In this document: positions 45,952 through 56,425 of the stretch, in pieces
How positions within the stretch are numbered: the first letter of the stretch is position 1
Layout: the number at the start of each line of letters is the position of its first letter
Assembly (NCBI GenBank): GCA_963978895.1
Contig: OZ022242.1
Location: 4,108,859 to 4,172,858, forward strand
DNA length: 64,000 bases
Origin: Erpobdella octoculata
Taxonomy: Eukaryota; Annelida; Clitellata; Hirudinida; Erpobdellidae
Direction: 5' to 3'
Program-made: the position numbers and the translations under genes
The notes under the pieces: generated by a model
The model's input: the letters and a program-made list of their open reading frames with translations, nothing else
What the model was told of the DNA's origin: nothing
Database searches by the model: none

Positions 45952-48073
45952 TCAGCTATCCCTCTCTTCCAAGGCACCAAACTTGTTGTCCAGGCTGATT
46001 TTGCTCGAGGCACCGAGGGGGTTCTCAATCTGCCGGCCTCCTCCTTTGACTCTCTCGAAATCGTGAGCGATCGTAGCCCTGTTCGATCAATTTTTGAAAT
46101 GATTCAATGTAAGAATTGGTGAAAATGATCAAAAATCACATAAAAATAACATGCTGTTTAATTTAGTCATAAACTATTTATAATGCTTCTATTAACTTAA
46201 GCAAAAAATACCTTTATGTGCTCATAAAACTTCAGTATTACACTTTCATTTTAATTAAAACCACAATTTAATAATTATTACAGAAGTCTTTTCAGACAAC
46301 ACATCGATGTTCAACAAAAAAAAGAACAATTTTTAGAATCGATAGTCATAAATTAAAATTCGCGTACCCTTGCTCTATAATTTTGACGGCACCGAGTGAA
46401 GGAAAATCTTCCACGCTGCTCACATTGGGAGCGACCTTTTTGGCTTTCGAAGCGGAAGCGAGCTTGACGGCTTGTAGAGGTCCGGATGACGAAGTTCCGG
46501 CCATTTTCTGTCTCATTGCTGGCGGGATGTACTTGTTGGTAGGTTTATCTGCTGTGGCTGCTGCTACTGCTGCAGGGGCAGCTGAAGCAAATGATCAGTT
46601 ATTAGTTTATCAAGTAAATTGTCTGTTTCATTGTATTTGCATTTAGTGACAAATTAAGTAAACTTCTAACTAGTGATCTTTAGCTAAAAACTTTTGAGCA
46701 CTAAGAAACTATAATAATTCGACAGGTGAAATCAAGTTATTGAGGCAGGCTATTACGGATGACTATTAGAAAATGAAAAAAAAAAGTTTTAACGACAGTA
46801 AGAAAATGTAACGAACAGGCTGATTGGCTGGACTGTCGAGCACCAGGTGGAACGTATTTTCCAGTTTTTGGAGTTTCGTCTTGGGATTGAGTAAGTACTG
46901 AAAAAAGATTGAAACATTATAAAGTATTTTTATAAATTCACTTTTGAGAATGTTTCAAATCCTAAACAAACAGCTCAGTCGTCAGATGTTAGGATGTTTA
47001 ATATTCAATAAAACTTTCTACAATCGGCAATAACATTAGAATTTCCATAAACAAAAACAAACATTTTGACTCAAAATGTAATTTATAAATTTAAGACATT
47101 AGCTGATATAACTGAACAAGAATTATTGGTATATCATCAAGCCTTACAAATAATAAACAATATAAAAATCCAAACAACCTATGGGCTGCTCAATTTCAGG
47201 ATCAGGGACACTGGCGGGGGCACTGATCGGCTTCCACGGACCCTGGGGAACGTCTTTCTTTTCGCCCCCTTCTTCGTCTCCCGACTGGTTGTTGCCATTG
47301 CTTTCTTGTTCTGCTCCGGTTTTAGAACTATACCAAGAGATGATTTGAATTCATAAAATTATAAGTCATATAATATATCTAGAATAAAATTTACGAAGTG
47401 TCTACGGTTCTGTCTGGCCGAAATGCTTACAAATTATTTTTGGGTTCCGTCTATCTAGTTAGATTGAATTTTAAATTTAAAATAATTTAATTTAAAACTA
47501 AATTAATTTAAATTGAGTGATTATAACAATGTTTAATATAAAGATTTTTTATCCCCCCTGCTGAACAGTCAAATCCAGAATTTTCACAAACAAATGCAGA
47601 AAATCAGATGTTGAAATCTTAATCTTAATGCTAAAGATCTCCATCATCACTTATAAACAAGATTAAAGTTAATAACATCTTTAATTAAGAATTTCTTATT
47701 ATTATTGAGCATGGAGAATGTCACAGTCGTCATTAAAAACATTTATTCGGAACTGATCAGGTCAGCATGTTTCATAAAGACTGATTCTAGATATTTCGTT
47801 GAGTGTAGCAGCTGGCTCGAATGGCGCCATTTTAGATGTAATCGAATTTCAAAAACTCAAAAAAACATCGGTTCGGTAATAGATGTATGAGAAGTAATAA
47901 AAACAATAATTAGTAAAATTTGGTTCTGTCTTATTGAGTCTCACACTTTTTGTTATCTTTGATGTACTACAATTTTTTCGTAGCATAATTGGTTTATATT
48001 AATATAATGAAATTCAAACTTAAAAAAAAACAAAATGTAATTATAATGAAGTGCAAAAATGCAGGACAAGTTG

Positions 48074-48106
<33 letters not shown>

Positions 48107-50162
48107 TGGATAATTTATATAGCGCAGTACAATGAAATAGTCATCACAAGAGCGCTGTACAAAACCTTGTAATTAACATGGTATTGTGAAGTTTTATGTT
48201 TAAGGTGCTAGTAAAGGTGACTGTAAGGATGCTATGTTACTGAAGGGAGTAGTTAATTTCTCTCCAGGAAAATAAGTTAATTAGAACTGTTTCTATCCGG
48301 ACGAAGATATTCTATACGAAATCCGTGTAGATGGAATCCGAAATATTTTAATAATTTGATTTACCTAGATAGATGGAACACGAAAATAATTTATTCGCAT
48401 TCCGTCTAACCAGATAGACAGTATTTATTTTCTTGTGACTGGGCCACTTTGCAATATTGAGTATTAGAGAAGAGTTGAGATTGGACACAATTCTTATAGC
48501 TGGAGAAAAGGGGAGTAAAAAATCTTTATAATAAACAATATTATAGTCTCTCAATTCAAAATTAAATTAGTTTAAAATCAAATTATCTTACATTTATAAT
48601 TCAATCTAACTAGATAGACAGAAACCAGAAAAAATGTAAAAAAAAAACAATAGAAAAATCTCTAAAAAAACTCTGGGCAATGCAGGGTAATCGTGCTAAT
48701 TTATATATAAAACCTATCTATATATATTGCTGTTTAACAATTATATAAAGTATATTCAACAAACTTTAGCAATTTTTTTTATTAATTTTATATTAGAATA
48801 CAAGCCCAAATAGTAATGTTTTAACAATATTTACCTTATGTTCAAGCTTTGTATTTTGAGATTTGAATAGTCTTTCTCTGCTTCTTGTTCATACTCCTTC
48901 CATTCACCATCGTCCTATTTTTAAATAAACACATTTAAAACAAACTTATACAATTTATAATGGAGATGGTTTACTAAAGGCTGCATAAGTAAACAAGTCA
49001 ATAACGTATGAAAAACAAGAATCAATGTTTATAATGTTGGAATGAAAAGGCTAAGGTAAAGGTGGAGAATAGCGTCATAAATTATTTCCGGCGTTTTTAA
49101 TTATTTTTTCGTTATAATAATTATATATTTATAATCACAATAATAATTCCAATTTAATGATCCAAGCAGTTTATTGATTTTATAAAATCTCTCGAAAAAT
49201 TAACGAAATGCGCAAGAGAACCACAACAAAAACTATTAATACCACAGTCAAACAAAAACAGTTTATAGCGTAGTCAAAAATAAAGTTATTTGCAAAAAAA
49301 CGTAACAATCACAGGATAAAATATTAATCACGCAGTCAGAATAACATTATTTACAGAAAAATAACAGTTTATTTAAGTCTGAGCAGTTTTTTAGAGAAAG
49401 ATAAAACTGGATAGTTTTCAATTTTAAAGATGCAAGATAAAGTTTCAGTAAAGATATTGCCACCTGGTTTGAGACTACGAAGTCAAATTTACTTAAATAA
49501 GTAATTTATTTCTTTACAAATATTTTATAAAAACTCGCACAAATAATTTCTTTTACATTTTATTTCACTTCACTTCACCTCTAGTTAGTTTTTTGTTTGA
49601 GATTATTTTTTTTGCTGCTACCTGACGGTTTTCTGGGGTAAATTTCTTTTAATTAAAATTTTAAAAAATTAATAGGATCAGTCAATTGGTAATTTATTTC
49701 TCTTTCTAACTATATTAATTTTATAATAGAAAAATAATTAGAAACACCGAAAATAATTTATGACACTATCCTCAACCTTTACCAAAGCTATAAATCTAAT
49801 GAAATATGACAATATATTTTGTTGTTTAAAACACAATGAGACAATAGTCACATGTTAGACCACTAGCAATGTACTGACAGATGCTGCAGTGAAATTGGCA
49901 GAAATTAAAAAACAAAACTCAAAAGTGAACATATGTAAGTGAAAATAACAATTACCCCTTCAACTTTTACGTTCAGAACTTGAGACTCATTATCGGAGCC
50001 CTCTTTTGGTTTACTTTTAATGCCCTTTTTAGCCGATTTTGCCAGCTTTTTTTCCATCAACTGTCCAATATCGTCCGGCGTGATCCTCGATGATTTCGTC
50101 GTTTTCTTCTTCACTTTATCCTTCTTTGCAAAAAAATCGTCAAGGTTATTTTCGGTAATCAT
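45952..50162 (-). CDS. CDV3: CDV3-like protein; start region rebuilt by a transposon
   Basis: CDV3 (carnitine deficiency-associated protein 3, TPP36) is a conserved cytoplasmic protein without a firm biochemical role. Exons, 5' to 3': 50162-49956, 48914-48835, 47327-47179, 46897-46817, 46581-46368, 46078-45952; all phases fit, 285 aa. It shows the N-terminal LDDFFAKKDK, then WKEYEQEAEKDYSNLKIQSLN, GPWKP, TGKYVPPGARQ and a second KYIPPAMRQ. Near the C terminus come EDFPSLG, ATIAHDFERVK and SLDNKFGALEE, all as in animal CDV3. The ATG used here (50162) lies in the inverted repeat of a 719-bp element that splits an older start, ATGTCCGAAGAAAATAA at 50889-50873. Both starts are in frame with NNLDDFF once the element is removed. 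Introns hold a second copy of the element (49055-49783) and a LINE tail. Confidence 0.88.
48072..48190 (-). mobile_element. truncated LINE 3' end with (ATA)n tail
   Basis: An AAT-type triplet tail is followed by TTTATATAGCGCAGTAC and CATCACAAGAGCGCTGTAC. The layout matches the 3' end of the intact LINE at 52008 (triplet tail, TTATAATGCGC, TCACAAAAGCGCG). It lies in the CDV3 intron between exons 2 and 3. Confidence 0.65.
49055..49783. mobile_element. inverted-repeat element, older copy, in CDV3 intron 1
   Basis: The ends GGTAAAGGTGGAGAATAGCG and the complement of CACTATCCTCAACCTTTACC form a long TIR that runs on into TTATTTCCGGCGTTTTTAATTA. The interior is colinear with the element at 50154 (AATGATCCAAGCAGTTTATT; GCGCAAGAGAAC). 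Flanking octamers AAGGCTAA and AAAGCTAT match at six of eight positions, so this is an older insertion. Confidence 0.7.
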
Positions 50163-50872
50163 GTACAATAGGTCCAGTAGTTATTTTTGGTGTTTTTAAT
50201 TATTTTCCCGCAATAATAATTATATATTTGTAATCACAATAATAACTCCAATTTAATGATCCAAGCAGTTTATTAATTTTTGATAATAAAATTTTCTCGG
50301 AAAACTCACGAAACGCGCAAGAGAACAGCAACAAAAACTATGAATAGCGAAGTCAAACAGAAATTACTATTTATAGCGCAGAAAAGAAATACTTACAGCG
50401 CTTAAAAAAATATTATTAGCAAAAGTAACACAAGAAATAGTAATCACGCAGTCAAAATAACATTATTTACAAAAAAAATTTAAGTTTATTCAAGTCCGAA
50501 CTGTTCTTCATAGAATGTTAAACGCGATAGTTTTCAATTAAGGCATACAAATTAATTCATACTTTTTTTTAAAAATAAGTAATTTTTTTTTAAATTGTTT
50601 TATAAAAACTCGCACAATAAATTTATTTGACAACTAATTTATTTGACATTTCATTTCGCTTCGCCTTTAGTTAGTTTTACTGTTTATGAACCTAGTTTTT
50701 CCTACTACCTGGCGGTTTTCTGTCATTAACTTCTTCTTTAATTATATTTTCAAGACATTATTTGGATCATCCGATTGGTAATTTTATTCTGTTTCTAATT
50801 ATATTAATTTTATATTAAAAAAATAATTAAAAACACCGAAAATAACTACTGGACCTATTGTACATGATTACC
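50154..50872. mobile_element. 719-bp TIR element inserted in the CDV3 first codons
   Basis: Long TIRs begin GGTAATCATGTACAATAGG at both ends and share the inner TTATTTTCGGTGTTTTTAATTA with the copy at 49055. An exact 8-bp duplication TTATTTTC flanks it (50146-50153 and 50873-50880). It is non-coding. GG-starting ends with an AT-rich 8-bp duplication suggest a Merlin-like or hAT-like MITE; the superfamily is unproven. Confidence 0.85.
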
Positions 50873-50889
50873 TTATTTTCTTCGGACAT
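50873..50889 (-). pseudogene. CDV3: displaced original CDV3 start codon fragment
   Basis: ATG TCC GAA GAA AAT AA on the minus strand gives MSEEN, followed directly by the element. Read through, it makes a ~20-codon frame that stops inside the TIR. With the element and one duplication removed it joins CCTTGACGAT to give MSEENNLDDFF. A good donor-like AAG|GTAATC is formed at the junction, but I find no acceptor AG near the other TIR. Confidence 0.8.
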
Positions 50890-52007
50890 TTTCAAACGTA
50901 CGGCTAAAATCCACTGACAACAGTATGTAAATAGAATAATCTAAAAATTCCAGAACTTGGGACCAGTGACTAACAAAATCCGATATATAAACATCGAAAA
51001 CCTAAATATAAATATCATAAAATAATTTTATTGTTTATGTAGTTTGTTATTTTAAAATAGCAAAAACAGGAACTAAGAAGTTTTTTTGAAAAAATTAAAA
51101 TTTAAAAAAATAATCACCAAATACTGGCCATGGTATTACATACCGTAAAACGGGTGGGGGATTTGGCCCAGTTTACACATAAATCAACATATATTTCAAA
51201 GTAGAAATTATATTTCTAAGAACAACTATGCTATTAAGATGTGCATAGTAGTGATGTATGACGTGGCCTTGCGAAAGTTTACAAAAAAATTTTTTAACAT
51301 ATTTTCACGCGTTTCAAGGCTGGGCCAAAGTCACCCCACTGGTTGGGGTGACTTTGGCCCAGCGACTTTAAGCCTGTCCAGAAAAAAATTTAACCTCTAA
51401 ACAGTTTCATTTAAAGTTTTTTTTTTCATTATACTATGTATGTTTTGTTGAAATACACTTTTTACAGAATTAATTTAGCTTGTTTTGGCACCATTTAGAA
51501 TCCCCAAACATATCGAACAAAATTTTAATTGATATTTTACTTGAATTCACATTGCAAACTGCTCTACCAAAACATTTGATCAAAGTTGATCTTAATTTTT
51601 CTTTCTTTAAATATTAAACATGAAAAATGAGATGCAACCCATTTATAAATCAGGAGAACGAAGCAAGGAACAACACAATAAATTGATTTTGACAGTTTCT
51701 GCAACACAGGAACTTTTAGTGGATAACATAAAAACTGCAGACCAAAAAAAGAAAAATCGATGTATGCTATCTCTTGGTCTAACATCAGCTTTGGGCAGAT
51801 CTTGTCGAGAAATGCTATATTGATTATTATTGATATTCTTAGCAAAGTAGCATCAAGCCATGGTTAAGATGTAAAGTTTACATCATTGTAAACATAAACA
51901 CCTTGAATGAAAAAAGCCAATTCAGATGTTAGATGAAAAGTATAATTTTGAATTTTTATTAGATTGCCAACACATGGAATTGTAGAGTGTAGGCCGTCTT
52001 TCAATGT
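50890..52007. other. upstream region of CDV3 with transposon remnant
   Basis: No gene seen. It includes GGTGGGGGATTTGGCCCAG near 51159 and a perfect 20-bp hairpin at 51319-51363 built from the related GGGGTGACTTTGGCCCAGC. The whole may be a decayed element. Confidence 0.5.
51319..51363. repeat. perfect 20-bp hairpin
   Basis: GCTGGGCCAAAGTCACCCCA, loop CTGGT, then its exact reverse complement. It is GC-rich in an AT-rich surround. Confidence 0.95.
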
Positions 52008-52089
52008 TTATTATTATTATTATTAAATGTAAATTTATAATGCGCTTTTTTTAAAAAGTCACAAAAGCGCGTCGCGTCAAATCATAAAT

Positions 52090-55000
52090 TTAGGAATAAA
52101 GTTCGGTCTTAAGCAGCTTCCTGAAACCGCCGAGGTCCAAAGCTGGATTCCTCAGGTCAGCAGATAGACTGTTCCAAACAACTGGACCAGCAGTGGAGAA
52201 TCCGCGCCTACCGAGAGTCGTTGTCTTTGACGATGGAACGAACAAGTCGCCAGCCGCCGCCGATCGAAGGTGGGACCGACCAGCAAGCGTTGAGATCGGT
52301 ACACACAATTGCTGCAGGTAGACCGGAGCCGTGTGGTGGAGGCACTTGTATACCATCAGACCCAACTTGAACTGAATTCTCTGCGGGAAAGGAAGCCAGT
52401 GAAGTTGCGTCCGCATGAGATCTGATACGGGAGACCAGCCGGGCAGCTGAAGAACAAGACGAGCGGCTGCTCGGAGAATGGATTGGAGCCTGTTGATTTG
52501 AAACTGTCTAAGTCCGGCCATGACACCATTACAGTAATCGAGCCGGCTGTGCACGAGTGCTCTGATGAGTGAATGGGCGGAGTCCGTGGTGAGGCTACGG
52601 CGGACGACGCGCAGTTGACGGAGATGATAGAAGCATGAACGAGTAAGATGAGAGATGTGTGCTTCCATAGACAAGCTACTGTGGACCATCACGCCAAGAT
52701 TACGAACATAAGTGGAGGGCCTGACTGAGACACCAGCGATGACCAGATCCCCCTTCGGACAGAAGCTGAGTCGACCAGGCGAGCCCAACCAGATCACTTC
52801 GGTCTTAGAAGGATTGAGTTGCAAGCGATTGCTCGCCATCCAAGTGCCAATCTCGCTGATACATGCAGACATCCTAGGGACCAGATCGGAACACGACGCT
52901 GGCGGGGAGTGATCGTAAATCTGCAGGTCGTCAGCATAAGAATGGACAGAAAACCGATGTTTCGTGGCAATATGTAGGACGTCCGCGGAATAGAGAAGAA
53001 ACAACAACGGGCCCAGAACGGATCCCTGCGGGACACCACACAGGACAGAGGTAGGCGTGGACAAAACACCTCCGGAGCGGATGCAGTGGGACCGATCAGT
53101 CAAATAGGAACGAAACCATTCGAGGACGACGTCTCCGAAACCATACGAGAAATGGAGCCTGTTGACCAAAATTTGATGGTCAACAGTGTCGAAAGCAGCG
53201 GAGAGGTCCAGAAGTCCCAGTAGCGTGATCCGACCCGAATCAGCCGCAGCGTAAATATCAGACAGTACCTTCAGGACAGCAGTTTCAGTGGAGTGCTGAT
53301 TTCTGTACGCCGACTGAAACATCGGGAGAAGGTTGTTTTCACCGAGGTAGATGTTTATCTGGGCGGCTACGCATCGTTCCAGTAGTTTTGACAGATAGGA
53401 CAGATTCGAGATTGGGCGGTAGTTACCGGTGTTGAGCGGATCTAGATTCGGCTTCTTCAGGATCGGTGTGATGACCGCATTTTTCTGGGCAGGAGGAAAC
53501 TGTCCCCGCTCTAGCGATGAATTTACCAGGAATGTCACAAACGGTGCCAGTTCACTAGAGTATTGCTTGATCATCCATGTCGGTATTGGGTCCAGGGAAC
53601 AATTTTTGTTTGGTGAAGATTTGATGAGCCGGGTAATGTCGTCGACACTCACAGGTTTAAACCTCAGCAGGTCGCAGGAACAACAGCCGGGGTCGAATCG
53701 TGGACTGGAAGCATGTGACGTAGACTGGCGGATATCTCTTATCTTATCATTGAACGCTCTCGAGAAATCATTGGCTGTAAGATCTTTTGGCGAAATCGGG
53801 TTGCTCCGAACCCGACCGAGCACCCCAGATAATGTCCGCCATAATCTCCCAGGACTCCCTCGGCTGTCGTCAATCTTCATCTTCCAGTAGAGATTTTGTT
53901 TCTGTCTGTAAAGGTCATGAGACGTTCGCACGTGGTTGATCCATGAAGTGCGATCGATAGGATCTTGTGTTCGTCTATAACGTCTTTCTGATTTCCTCGA
54001 TCTTCGTTTTAAGGCAGCGCATTCAGAGTCGAACCATGGGGTGAGGGGCCGGTCGCGCAGCCTGGCAACACGAGGCGGGGCATGTTTCTGAAGAAGTGAT
54101 GACAAGGTTGTGTCGAAGGTCTCAAGAACCTGACTGATTGACATCGTCTCATAGACCGCCGGATTACACAGAGAACTTCCCTGTAAATCAGAACGGAATT
54201 GCTCTGGGTCGAAACTTCTCCAAGCCCGGGTGTTGACGTCGATAAGCAGCGGGGGAGGATGACGGACCGGGATCCGGAAACGCACAAGCGAGTGATCTGA
54301 CACCTGTGGTAGATCAACGATGATAGATGGAGGGGGAAGATCTGATCGGGTAATGACCAAGTCCAGAGTGTTACCATGCGTATGCGTAGGGCCGACAACA
54401 GACTGAATAAATCCAAATGAACGTATGAGGCTGAGAAAACGGATGGAGTGGGGGTCATTAGAGATGTTGACCCTGACGTTAAGATCGCCGGTAATAATGA
54501 TTTGGAGGTTGTAAGTTGCCAGGGTTTCCAATATGCTCTCAAGCTCCGTGAAGAACAAATCACTCAAGGGATTGCCTCCAGGGCGGTATATCACCACAAA
54601 GATAAAATTCGTTTTCAAAGACGAAAACATTATAGACGTGATCTCGAATGTAGCTGGCTTGGAACCCAGAGGGTGTGGCTTGGCAGACAGCGTGTCCTTG
54701 TAAATAACCGTAATTCCACCATATGTGCGACCCGTTTCATCAGATCTTCTGGCGGATTCGATGCAACGGTAGCCGGGCAAAGTAATCTTTTTCAGTGCAA
54801 CATCTTCATAACTCTCGTGCCAGGTTTCAGTTAAGCCGAGGATTGATAACTTGTTTTCATTTATGATATTCGCAACGATAGCAGTTTTGTTTTTAATAGA
54901 CCTAACATTGAGACATGCAGCGGGGATAGATTGTCCGGCTAGACCAGAGTAAGATTCGCGTTCAGTGGTTGGTCCCAGATGACGATAGCAGCGGTCGACT

Positions 55001-55200
55001 CCAGAACAACTACAATTTTTCTTGATCAAGCACTTTGATTTTTTGTCCCACTGGGGGCTCTTCTGGTCACTATTCTGCCGTCCGAAATTCTGAGGTTTGT
55101 TTCCCCGCTCCGCAGCCGTGACTTCATTTCTTCGACCAGGAGCTTTCTTGTTTCTCTCTCTTTTGGCGTCAGGTCTTGGTGGATGAACACCATCGACCAT
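52090..55200 (-). CDS. LINE ORF2: AP endonuclease and reverse transcriptase
   Basis: 1036 aa, uninterrupted. An N-terminal AP-type endonuclease begins near AACLNVRSIKNK, with TETW, GDLN and SDHS signatures. The reverse transcriptase follows (KKPNLDPLNTGNYRPISN, LDLSAAFDTVDH, GVPQGSVLGPLLF, SYADDLQIY with the catalytic YADD). The C-terminal tail is typical of CR1/L2 elements (LDYCNGVMAGL, LHWLPFPQRIQFKL, APVYLQ, FSTAGPVVWNSL). The enzyme nicks target DNA and primes reverse transcription there. It overlaps ORF1 by about 175 nt in another frame, so translation probably depends on reinitiation or frameshifting (inference). The first Met at 55200 may not be the true start. Confidence 0.93.
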   Translation of the reverse strand: MVDGVHPPRPDAKRERNKKAPGRRNEVTAAERGNKPQNFGRQNSDQKSPQWDKKSKCLIKKNCSCSGVDRCYRHLGPTTERESYSGLAGQSIPAACLNVRSIKNKTAIVANIINENKLSILGLTETWHESYEDVALKKITLPGYRCIESARRSDETGRTYGGITVIYKDTLSAKPHPLGSKPATFEITSIMFSSLKTNFIFVVIYRPGGNPLSDLFFTELESILETLATYNLQIIITGDLNVRVNISNDPHSIRFLSLIRSFGFIQSVVGPTHTHGNTLDLVITRSDLPPPSIIVDLPQVSDHSLVRFRIPVRHPPPLLIDVNTRAWRSFDPEQFRSDLQGSSLCNPAVYETMSISQVLETFDTTLSSLLQKHAPPRVARLRDRPLTPWFDSECAALKRRSRKSERRYRRTQDPIDRTSWINHVRTSHDLYRQKQNLYWKMKIDDSRGSPGRLWRTLSGVLGRVRSNPISPKDLTANDFSRAFNDKIRDIRQSTSHASSPRFDPGCCSCDLLRFKPVSVDDITRLIKSSPNKNCSLDPIPTWMIKQYSSELAPFVTFLVNSSLERGQFPPAQKNAVITPILKKPNLDPLNTGNYRPISNLSYLSKLLERCVAAQINIYLGENNLLPMFQSAYRNQHSTETAVLKVLSDIYAAADSGRITLLGLLDLSAAFDTVDHQILVNRLHFSYGFGDVVLEWFRSYLTDRSHCIRSGGVLSTPTSVLCGVPQGSVLGPLLFLLYSADVLHIATKHRFSVHSYADDLQIYDHSPPASCSDLVPRMSACISEIGTWMASNRLQLNPSKTEVIWLGSPGRLSFCPKGDLVIAGVSVRPSTYVRNLGVMVHSSLSMEAHISHLTRSCFYHLRQLRVVRRSLTTDSAHSLIRALVHSRLDYCNGVMAGLRQFQINRLQSILRAAARLVLQLPGWSPVSDLMRTQLHWLPFPQRIQFKLGLMVYKCLHHTAPVYLQQLCVPISTLAGRSHLRSAAAGDLFVPSSKTTTLGRRGFSTAGPVVWNSLSADLRNPALDLGGFRKLLKTELYS

Positions 55201-56039
55201 CCTCCTTCCTTGATCGTCCTCAAGTTTTTTGCACGCGCCAACAGCTGCTGTTTGTGCTCCTCTGTGTCCAGCACCAACTTCAAGGGTCTTGGTTTGACAG
55301 GCTCGTCGACATTATCAGCCTTCTTTCCAAGTCGGATAACATTAGCTATTCCGACGTCGCTGCATGAAATCTCTTTTAGGATGTTTTCTATTAATTCTTT
55401 ATCGTCCCCTCGGCGATGTCCAGGGTCCGCAGCATCCGACTCCTTCAGACCATGGACAATTACGCTGGTTCTTCTTCTGCACCTCTCAACCTCCTCGTCC
55501 TTGTCGACCCGCCTTTGATGATCCAATGCCTTCCCCAGACAGAGTTGTAGATCAGCCGCATGGTCATCTTTTTTGCTCAGAACAGAACTATGGACTTTTC
55601 TGACATCGTCGACTAGCACATCGACTTTTTCCTTGAATAGGTCTGACCATTTCTTGTTGGCAGTGTCGACCTCTTTCAGCTTATTTGAAAGAGGTTTTAT
55701 GTCGAGATCTTCTATTTTCCTGCCGAGGCACTTCAGTTCATCCATGATCTCGTCAAGCTTTACTTTGCCAAGTGAGAGCTCTAGCTTCTCAGCATCAAAG
55801 TTTGCTGATCTCTCCGCGAGGTTTCTCTTCGTGATCTCTTTGATTTCTTGAATCTCCTGTGATATAGCCTCAAGTTTTCCAGTCTTGACTTCATCGTCAG
55901 TGTGTATTCTCAGAAGGAGTCCATTCATAACGTCAGCGTTGCCCCTTGAGCATTTCTCGCACATACGTAGCCCTAATTTGAGGGCAATTTCAGTAACCTC
56001 TTGTTTAGAGTCTTTACGGGTTTTCAAAGCATCGGTCAT
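55026..56039 (-). CDS. LINE ORF1: coiled-coil nucleic-acid-binding protein
   Basis: 337 aa. A small CxxC motif near residues 28-31 (MCEKC) is followed by a long charged helical region (about 55-190) of likely coiled coil. A C-terminal half follows with RTSVIVHGL, IRLGKK, RPLKLVLDTEEHKQQLL and LTPKERE motifs, which look like the RRM/CTD-type ORF1 of CR1/L2-group LINEs. The protein is expected to bind element RNA. The start ATG at 56039 follows ~240 bp of 5' UTR. Confidence 0.85.
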   Translation of the reverse strand: MTDALKTRKDSKQEVTEIALKLGLRMCEKCSRGNADVMNGLLLRIHTDDEVKTGKLEAISQEIQEIKEITKRNLAERSANFDAEKLELSLGKVKLDEIMDELKCLGRKIEDLDIKPLSNKLKEVDTANKKWSDLFKEKVDVLVDDVRKVHSSVLSKKDDHAADLQLCLGKALDHQRRVDKDEEVERCRRRTSVIVHGLKESDAADPGHRRGDDKELIENILKEISCSDVGIANVIRLGKKADNVDEPVKPRPLKLVLDTEEHKQQLLARAKNLRTIKEGGWSMVFIHQDLTPKERETRKLLVEEMKSRLRSGETNLRISDGRIVTRRAPSGTKNQSA

Positions 56040-56425
56040 GACGAGCGATAATACAGGCGCTCCTATGTAAGTTCACAGTAAACACTAATTTACACAAAAA
56101 AAGTAACGGAATGTACGCAGTCAAAAAACTAAGAAAGTTTTGTTCAGTTTTCACAACTGCTAATTCCTCAGCAACAAGGCAAACCGCAGAAGAGAACGTG
56201 AGTAAACAAATCAGCATACCTAAGTAAGATCGTCGAGTGTTGGAGTTGAAAAATATTGAGGGGAAGCCCAAGCATCTGCAGTTTAATTTTAAACAAGTAA
56301 AAGAAAAAACGAGTTCCTTAACACAAACTTTTATTTGAAATACACTTGATGTGTGTCTGTGTGTATGTGTGTATGTATACGAAAAATGTTCAAATTACGT
56401 TTTTTTATTGAATCATGTATTGTCA

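Larger units (their letters stand above)
52008..56280 (-). mobile_element. full-length CR1/L2-type LINE
   Basis: About 4.3 kb on the minus strand: a ~240-bp 5' UTR, ORF1, an overlapping ORF2, and a short 3' UTR ending in a (TAA)n-like triplet tail at 52008-52024. Both ORFs are open end to end. No target-site duplication was recognised. Its GC content is clearly above that of the neighbours. Confidence 0.85.

Noticed and set aside
49055..50872. Introner-type origin of CDV3 introns from the TIR element
   Set aside because: Only one element edge offers a donor-like site, no acceptor lies at the other edge, and the intron-1 copy sits well inside its intron.
52712..55851. Frames antisense to the LINE (for example 53429-53890, 54448-54834 and 55183-55518)
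   Set aside because: Shadows of ORF1 and ORF2 on the opposite strand, with no recognisable domains.
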